64,000 bases of DNA from DASXUL01 sp036504855 (lineage in GTDB: Bacteria > Armatimonadota > DTGP01 > JAKQQT01). Below are positions 59,193 to 64,000 of this stretch, piece by piece (position 1 is the stretch's first letter; the number at the start of each line of letters is the position of its first letter). The notes under the pieces are model-generated. The model saw nothing but the letters and a program-made list of their open reading frames with translations, made no database searches and was not told the DNA's origin. The DNA is taken from positions 1 to 64,000 of the forward strand of contig DASXUL010000132.1 in NCBI GenBank assembly GCA_036504855.1, in the 5' to 3' direction. The position numbers were made by a program, and so were the translations under genes.

Positions 59193-59984
59193 ATGACATC
59201 CGAGGGGCCGGCCTTCCAGACAACGGCCGGCGATTTCTACGGCCTGCTGGAGCGCGCGCATAGCCCGTTCACCCAAAGAGGCCCCGCTGCCGGGCCGGGC
59301 GCGGTGACGGAGGTCCACGGCACTACGGTCATCGCGGTCAAGTACAAGGACGGCGTGTTGAACGTGGGGGACCGTCGCGCCACCGGCGGCACGGCCATCA
59401 TGTATGACCGCGCCGAGAAGCTCATGGCTCTGGACAGCCACACGCTCATCGCCATCTCGGGCTCCTACGCCACGGCGCTGAATATCGTGCGCTACCTTCA
59501 GCATGCGTTCAAATACTACGCGCGCACCCAGCTTCAGGAGATGAGCCTGGACGGAAAGCTCTCCGAGTTGGGCCGCATGATCGCGCAGAATCTGCCGAAC
59601 GCCATGCAGGGGTTCGGCGCCTTTCTCCCCGTCCTCAGCGCGTACGACGCCGTTACCAACGAAGGGCGCATCTATTTTTACGACGGCATGGGCGCCCGGT
59701 TTGAAACAGCCGAGTTCGGCGCCGCCGGCAGCGGCAGCGCCCCCATCCGCGGCGCCTTCGACTACATCCTCAAGACCCGGGGCCCGTTCCACGAGATGAG
59801 CCGACAGGAGGCCCTGCGCGAATGCCTGGTGCTGCTGGATATCGCCGCCGATCTGGATAGCGCCACCGGCGGCTACGGCAAGGTGCTTCCGGCCGCCAAG
59901 GCCGTGGAGCGCACTGGAGTGCTGGACATCTCCGAAGATGAGATGAACGTCATCCTGAAGGACATCAACCGCCGCGAGAGTTGA
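59193..59984 (+). CDS. prcB: Proteasome beta subunit
   Basis: The proteolytic subunit of the 20S core (263 residues). A 43-residue propeptide ends VHG, and the mature protein starts TTVIAVKYKDG with nucleophile Thr44. Counting from this Thr, the catalytic partners fall at Asp17 (GDRRATGG) and Lys33 (DRAEK), exactly as in other beta subunits. The GSYATALNIVRYLQ and GAAGSGSAPIRGAFDYI segments also fit. Start choice is ATG 59193; TTG 59187 is better spaced from GAGAGAGGA. It is followed by prcA after 12 bases. Confidence 0.95.
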   Translation: MTSEGPAFQTTAGDFYGLLERAHSPFTQRGPAAGPGAVTEVHGTTVIAVKYKDGVLNVGDRRATGGTAIMYDRAEKLMALDSHTLIAISGSYATALNIVRYLQHAFKYYARTQLQEMSLDGKLSELGRMIAQNLPNAMQGFGAFLPVLSAYDAVTNEGRIYFYDGMGARFETAEFGAAGSGSAPIRGAFDYILKTRGPFHEMSRQEALRECLVLLDIAADLDSATGGYGKVLPAAKAVERTGVLDISEDEMNVILKDINRRES

Positions 59985-59996
59985 CGGAGACAAGCT

Positions 59997-60761
59997 ATGG
60001 TAACCCCTTACGATTTCAATGAATCGGTCCAGCACCGCGCCGAGTATGTGGAGGAGCGCCTTCGTGACGGCAGCCCCGTGGTGGGCATGAAATACCGGGA
60101 CGGGCTGCTGCTCCTCAGCATGAAACGAACGCAACGCAAGGTCTTCGAAGTGTACGACCGCCTGATGATGTCCGCCATCGGAAACCAGGCAGACATCGAG
60201 GCCGTGCGCATCGCCGCCCTCGACTTTGCCCATCAGGAAGGGTTCTCCCGCAGTCCCGACGACGTTACGGTGAACCGCATCGTGGGTTTCGCGCTCAGCC
60301 CGCCCCTGAAGAAGGCGTTCGGCGATGCGTGGGCGTCGCCCGTGGTGTTCCGCGGCGTCTTCGCGGAGCTTGCCGGCGCCGGCAGCCCGGACCGTTTCGC
60401 AACTCTTAACTACGATGGAGAGTTCGCATTCAGCGAGGACTTCGCCGTGGCGGCGGGATCCAGCTATGCGGAGGAGGCCATGGTCGAACGCTTGCGTGAG
60501 GCGAAGGCCGATGTACCCCTGGACGAGGCCATTCGCGCGGCGGTGGAAGCGTGGGCCCTTGGCCACCGCGCCGGCTCCCAACCGCGGGCCCTGAAGGCTG
60601 AGGACGACGATGCGGGCGAACCCCCCGTGCCGCTGGACGAGTACATCCAGACGCAGATGAAGGACCTCGTCGTGGAGGCGGCCGTGCTGGATCGCCAGAT
60701 CGCCCGCGACGCCAAGTTTCGCCTGTTGCAGGAGGTGGATTGGAAAGACGCCCTCAAATGA
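59997..60761 (+). CDS. prcA: Proteasome alpha subunit
   Basis: The structural ring subunit that gates the 20S core (254 residues). The N-terminal region RAEYVEERLRDGSPVVGMKYRDGLLLLSMKRTQRKVFEVYDRLMMSAIG matches bacterial alpha subunits, lacking the beta-type Thr nucleophile. A C-terminal acidic, probably flexible segment (KAEDDDAGEPPVPLDEYIQ) is followed by a helix. ACGGAGA overlaps the prcB stop and serves as its ribosome site. The N-terminal tail is short, so the gate may differ from that of Mycobacterium; this is inference. Confidence 0.94.
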   Translation: MVTPYDFNESVQHRAEYVEERLRDGSPVVGMKYRDGLLLLSMKRTQRKVFEVYDRLMMSAIGNQADIEAVRIAALDFAHQEGFSRSPDDVTVNRIVGFALSPPLKKAFGDAWASPVVFRGVFAELAGAGSPDRFATLNYDGEFAFSEDFAVAAGSSYAEEAMVERLREAKADVPLDEAIRAAVEAWALGHRAGSQPRALKAEDDDAGEPPVPLDEYIQTQMKDLVVEAAVLDRQIARDAKFRLLQEVDWKDALK

Positions 60762-60848
60762 TGAATGATGTACGATGAACGGCTGCCATCCGGCGCTCCG
60801 CGCCGAGGGGCGGTCGCCTATTGAACATCGTCACCGTTCGGAGGGTTT

Positions 60849-61619
60849 ATGTCAGGATTGTTGGCGGGGAAAACGGCGCTTGTCATGGGGGTGCGCAATA
60901 AGTGGTCCATCGCTTGGGCTATTGCGAATGCCTACGTACAGCATGGCGCCCAGTTGGTCCTCACATATCAGGGAGAGCGCGAGGAAAGGGCCGTGCGCGG
61001 CCTTGGGGAAGATCTGGGCGCTTCGCTGGTTCTGCCGTGCGACGTCTCCGATTCCAGCCAGGTGCAGGGGCTTTTCGAGCGCATCGGCGAAGAGTATGGA
61101 ACGCTGGACGCCTATGTGCACGCGGTGGCCTTCGCCCGTAAGGAAGACCTCTCCGGCATGTTTGCGGACACCCCGCGTGACCACTATCTCCTGGCGCAGG
61201 AGATCAGCGTCTTTTCCTTCGTGGAATGCGTTAGATATGCCGCCCCGCTGATGAAGAACGGCGGCTCGGCGATGACGCTAACCTATTTGGGCGCCGAGCG
61301 CGCCATCCCGAACTACAACGTCATGGGCGTGGCCAAGGCAGCGTTGGAAGCGAGCATGCGCTACCTCAGCGCCGACCTCGGCAAGGCCGACATCCGCGTG
61401 AACGCTATCAGCGCCGGCCCCATCAAGACCCTGTCCGCCAAGGGCATCTCCGATTTCGACGAGATGCTGAGGATATTTGTCTCCCGCGCCCCGATTCCCC
61501 GCATCGTTGAGCAGGATGAAGTGGCCGGCGTGGCGGTTTTCCTGGCCAGTGACCTTTCGAAGTGCGTTAGCGGCGAAGTCATCCACGCCGACAATGGGTA
61601 TCATATTGTCGGCCTGTGA
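60849..61619 (+). CDS. fabI: Enoyl-[acyl-carrier-protein] reductase FabI
   Basis: A short-chain dehydrogenase-type enoyl-ACP reductase (256 residues) for the last step of fatty acid elongation, using NADH. It has MSGLLAGKTALVMGVRNKWSIAWAIA (FabI cofactor start with GVxNKxSIAW), LPCDVSDSSQV, HAVAFA, the catalytic Tyr146 (LTYLGAERA), Tyr156 and Lys163 (YNVMGVAK), and SAGPIKTLSAKGI. CGGAGGG is 4-5 bases before ATG. It sits inside the proteasome locus between prcA and a YbjQ gene, an unusual place. Confidence 0.95.
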   Translation: MSGLLAGKTALVMGVRNKWSIAWAIANAYVQHGAQLVLTYQGEREERAVRGLGEDLGASLVLPCDVSDSSQVQGLFERIGEEYGTLDAYVHAVAFARKEDLSGMFADTPRDHYLLAQEISVFSFVECVRYAAPLMKNGGSAMTLTYLGAERAIPNYNVMGVAKAALEASMRYLSADLGKADIRVNAISAGPIKTLSAKGISDFDEMLRIFVSRAPIPRIVEQDEVAGVAVFLASDLSKCVSGEVIHADNGYHIVGL

Positions 61620-61626
61620 GGGATTC

Positions 61627-61732
61627 GAGTCATCAGTTCTCAGTCGTCAGTGATCAGTTCAAAGGCTATGCCAAAGCAGACGCCGCGCTCTTGGGCTCCG
61701 CTATCCGGCTGATGACTGATAACTGACGACTT
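61627..61732 (+). repeat. GTCATCAGT-type inverted repeat, copy 5 (fabI/ybjQ)
   Basis: The left arm GAGTCATCAGTTCTCAGTCG... (61627-61657) and right arm CTGATGACTGATAACTGACG... (61709-61732) are near-complements separated by an unrelated 50-base spacer. Here a ribosome site (AAGGATC) does lie between the repeat and the next gene. Confidence 0.85.
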
Positions 61733-61751
61733 CAATACAAGGATCTGAGTC

Positions 61752-62066
61752 ATGATCGTTACCACAGGCAATGAAGTCCAGGGCCGCACCATCGGCCATT
61801 ACATCGGGGTCGTGCGCGGGCTCGTTGTGCGCTCTCCCAATATCGCCCAGGGGTTCGTGGGAGGCATCCAGCAGGTGTTCGGCGGCCACATCGACGCTTA
61901 CGTCGAGGTCTGCGAGCAGGCCCGCCAGGATGCTTTCAACCGCATGGTGGAGCACGCCCTCGCCATGGGCGCGGACGCCATCATCGGCATGCGCTATGAT
62001 GCCACCGAGTTCACGGCGAGCGTCACCGAAGTGCTCGCCTACGGAACTGCCGTGAAATTGAGCTGA
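61752..62066 (+). CDS. YbjQ/UPF0145-family protein
   Basis: A 104-residue protein of the YbjQ (UPF0145) family. It shows MIVTTGNEVQGRTIGHYIGVVRGLVVRSPN, then ARQDAFNRMVEHALAMGADAIIGMRYDATEF and YGTAVKL, the family's order. Homologs form pentamers and were called heavy-metal binding by similarity; the role is not known. AAGGATC lies about 7 bases before ATG. Its position upstream of pafA may be incidental. Confidence 0.9.
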   Translation: MIVTTGNEVQGRTIGHYIGVVRGLVVRSPNIAQGFVGGIQQVFGGHIDAYVEVCEQARQDAFNRMVEHALAMGADAIIGMRYDATEFTASVTEVLAYGTAVKLS

Positions 62067-62080
62067 GGCGTCGGGGATGA

Positions 62081-62137
62081 GGTCTTGGGTCTTGGAGGGC
62101 CCAGCGTGTCGTCTTCCAGCGCCCAAGACCAAGGACC
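62081..62137. repeat. GGTCTTGGGTCTTGG-type inverted repeat (ybjQ/pafA)
   Basis: GGTCTTGGGTCTTGG (62081-62095) and CCCAAGACCAAGGACC (62122-62137) are imperfect complements made of short repeated words, with inner GGGCCCAGCG. It resembles the other word-repeat palindromes of the window in layout but not in sequence. Its AAGGACC end could double as a weak ribosome site for ATG 62146. Confidence 0.7.
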
Positions 62138-62184
62138 CAGCGCCTATGTACGTTCAGTCTCCGCGGAATCGGAAATCCGGGCCG

Positions 62185-63669
62185 ATGGAAAGCCGCATCG
62201 TGGGTATCGAGACGGAGTTCGGCTGTCTCGTTCACGACGCGTCGGTTGGAAAGCCCGAAATGGTGGTGGAGGCCGTTAAGGACCACGCCTTCTACGAGAA
62301 GGGCCTCGGTCTGATCGACATCCACGCCCGGAACTACGCCTTCGAGCCGGCCCGCTCCGGCGGCTTCCTCTTGAACGGTGGGCGCCTCTACGTGGACGAG
62401 GTCGGCAGCCACGAGGAGTACGCCACCGCTGAGTGCCGTAACCTCTTCGATCTTGTCGCCCACGACCGCGCCGGCCGCGTGATCCTTCAGAGCGTGGTCA
62501 ATGACCTTGGCCTCCAGGGCAAGGTCTCCTTCCACAACAACAGCATCGACCATTTCGGCGGGCATACCTTCGGCTGTCACGAAAACTACCTCGTCGCGGC
62601 GGACGACCGCTACTTCCGCGAAAGCCTCCAGTACCTGCTCCCGTTCCTCGTCACCCGCCAGATCTTCGCCGGCGTCGGCCGCGTGGGCGGCCACCGCCTC
62701 AACCGGCACGACTTCAAGAAGAACGTCATGAAGGTCGGCGAGTACGAGGTCGACTACGTCTGGGTGGACAACATCTACGGCGTGGAGCTGGACGATTCGG
62801 TGGATTTCCAGTTGAGCCAGCGGGCGGACCACATCCTCCGCACCGTCTCCAGCCGCGTGCGCTTCAACCGGGCCATCATCAACCCGAAACGCGACTCTTA
62901 CTACGACTTCGCCGACCACCAGCGCCTGCACCTCCTCTACGGCGAGGCGAACATGAGCGAATACGCGCTCGCCTTGAAGGTCGGAACAACCTGGCTAGTG
63001 CTGGACCTGGTGGAGATGGACGCGCTGCCGGATAGCGTGCGCCTGGCCGACCCGCTGGCCGCCCTCAAATCCGTGAGCCGCGATCAAACGTGGAAATGGC
63101 CGGTGGATCGCCTCGACGGCAGCTCCATCGGCGCCATCGACCTCCAGCGCATCTACCTGGACGCGGCGCGCTGCGCGCTGGCTGGGCGGGATGAGCAGAC
63201 CGAATGGGTGCTCCGCGAATGGGATGCCACCCTGAATGCGTTGGAGAAGGATCCAATGACTCTGGCGGACCGGCTGGACTGGGTCGCCAAGCGATCCCTC
63301 CTCGACACCTACATCGCCGAGGAGAACACAGACTGGCATGACGACACTCTGCACAGCCTGGACCTCGAATACCACAACATCGACCCCGATGCCGGCCTGT
63401 ACTACGCCCTGGAGCAGGATGGGGCCATCCGGCGCGTTGTTTCGGACGAAGACGTTGAGCGGGCATTGGTTTCCCCGCCTTCGGACACCCGCGCCGCCGG
63501 CCGCGCCCGCATGATCCGCGCCCTGAAGGCCGAGGGCAGCAACCAGTACGTGATCGACTGGGATGCCGTCTACCTGGATCGCAACCGCTACGTTGAGCTC
63601 CGCAACCCCTTCAACACCTACGAGGAAGAGGCGAAGGCCATGGAGAAGGCGCTGGGACTGGAACCCTAA
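62185..63669 (+). CDS. pafA: Pup/UBact ligase PafA
   Basis: The ligase that joins the C-terminal Glu of the modifier to substrate lysines with ATP (494 residues from ATG 62185). MESRIVGIETEFG carries the metal-binding Glu; NGGRLYVDEVGSHEEYATAEC has the catalytic Asp71. CHENYLV, LPFLVTRQIFAGVGRV, QLSQRADHI and LHLLYGEANMSEYALALKVGTT are PafA-typical. It lacks the Dop loop seen in the other homolog. An upstream in-frame ATG at 62146 is possible but its codons do not look coding. The gene ends the UBact locus, 1.4 kb after prcA. Confidence 0.93.
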   Translation: MESRIVGIETEFGCLVHDASVGKPEMVVEAVKDHAFYEKGLGLIDIHARNYAFEPARSGGFLLNGGRLYVDEVGSHEEYATAECRNLFDLVAHDRAGRVILQSVVNDLGLQGKVSFHNNSIDHFGGHTFGCHENYLVAADDRYFRESLQYLLPFLVTRQIFAGVGRVGGHRLNRHDFKKNVMKVGEYEVDYVWVDNIYGVELDDSVDFQLSQRADHILRTVSSRVRFNRAIINPKRDSYYDFADHQRLHLLYGEANMSEYALALKVGTTWLVLDLVEMDALPDSVRLADPLAALKSVSRDQTWKWPVDRLDGSSIGAIDLQRIYLDAARCALAGRDEQTEWVLREWDATLNALEKDPMTLADRLDWVAKRSLLDTYIAEENTDWHDDTLHSLDLEYHNIDPDAGLYYALEQDGAIRRVVSDEDVERALVSPPSDTRAAGRARMIRALKAEGSNQYVIDWDAVYLDRNRYVELRNPFNTYEEEAKAMEKALGLEP

Positions 63670-63753
63670 CGCGCCGCCGTGGGGTTTTGCAGATGGGCAC
63701 GGAGAGCAACCGTGGCGAGCGCCCTCTGTGCCTTTCCTGCGAAAGGGCGGAGC

Positions 63754-64000
63754 ATGATCGAGTTGCGCGATGTCACCAAGGAATTCCGGGCCGAGAACGA
63801 CGATGTATTCGCCGTGCGTGACGTCAGCCTGTCGGTTCCGAAAGGCGCCTTCGTGGCCGTGATGGGCCGCAGCGGCAGCGGCAAGAGCACGCTCCTCAAC
63901 CTCGTTGCCGGGCTGGAACGCCCAACATCAGGCTCCGTGCAGGTGGCCGGGCGGGATCTGGCCGCCATGGACGATGCCGCTCTTACCGCCTTTCGCCGCG
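63754..64000 (+). CDS. ABC transporter ATP-binding protein, MacB/LolD-like, partial
   Basis: The first 82 residues of an ABC ATPase that continues beyond the window. MIELRDVTKEF is followed by Walker A GRSGSGKSTLLN and LVAGLERPTSGSV. The form 'MGRSGSGKSTLLNLVAGL' followed by GRDL is typical of MacB/LolD/FtsE-like exporters. GGGCGGAG precedes the ATG. The signature and Walker B motifs lie outside the window. Confidence 0.88.
   Translation, partial: MIELRDVTKEFRAENDDVFAVRDVSLSVPKGAFVAVMGRSGSGKSTLLNLVAGLERPTSGSVQVAGRDLAAMDDAALTAFRR

Noticed and set aside
58884..60581. A 565-residue minus-strand open frame
   Set aside because: It is antisense to prcB and prcA, which have intact proteasome residues.
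1..64000. CRISPR array
   Set aside because: Several repeated words exist, but none forms regularly spaced direct repeats with unique spacers, and no cas gene is present.

Overview
The window is high-GC bacterial DNA with dense genes on both strands. It most likely comes from an Armatimonadota (or related Gram-negative lineage) chromosome. This is an inference from gene content: a Pup/UBact proteasome locus whose modifier ends in RYRQRSGQ, many secreted glycoside hydrolases, beta-helix proteins with dockerin-like tails, and beta-propeller proteins ending in a pilin-like 'YADGHVKW' module. Shine-Dalgarno sites of the AGGAGG type are common. A tRNA-Sec gene indicates that selenocysteine is used.

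Layout. Positions 1-7.5 kb carry the tail of an S9-type peptidase, a small basic secreted protein, a GH42 beta-galactosidase, a DinB-like protein, tRNA-Pro, a class III aminotransferase and two tandem propeller/pilin-tail proteins. Positions 7.5-16.1 kb hold a large beta-helix protein, a SRPBCC protein, a TacA/TacT toxin-antitoxin pair, and a minus-strand operon of two thymidylate-kinase-like proteins, a hypothetical protein and exopolyphosphatase. Positions 16.2-24.6 kb hold glycerate kinase, RadA, a retropepsin-like/PDZ protein, a CAP-domain protein, two PilT ATPases, tRNA-Sec and a small HTH-like protein. Positions 24.7-32.9 kb are a minus-strand set: GH31, a TIM-barrel protein, GH78 rhamnosidase and leuS. 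A tyrosine recombinase follows. Positions 34.1-40.7 kb are the translation operon nusA-ylxR-infB-ylxP-rbfA-nrnA-truB, with ribF displaced to 43.8 kb by two secreted or calcium-binding genes. Positions 44.8-53.8 kb hold a dockerin protein, a PCMT-like pair, a methyltransferase, a GH36-type alpha-galactosidase, uvrC and two small membrane proteins.

The most distinctive region is 54.4-63.7 kb, a complete UBact/Pup-proteasome locus: ARC/Mpa ATPase, a nitrilase-family amidase, Dop, UBact, PrcB, PrcA, FabI, a YbjQ-family protein and PafA. Together these would tag proteins with UBact (PafA), prepare or remove the tag (Dop), unfold tagged proteins (ARC) and degrade them (PrcAB). The nitrilase, FabI and YbjQ genes are unexpected passengers. 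An ABC transporter ATPase runs off the right edge.

A second theme is the intergenic DNA, which is full of long inverted repeats of several unrelated sequence families, with arms of about 15-40 bp. One family built from GTCATCAGT-like words sits at five co-directional gene junctions and at four of them runs almost up to the next start codon, where no Shine-Dalgarno site is seen. Another, about 150 bp with perfect 35-40 bp arms, occurs upstream of ARC and between UBact and PrcB. A third, about 135 bp and made of many short hairpins, has four copies. Starts were chosen from Shine-Dalgarno sites and family alignment from memory; no database search was run.
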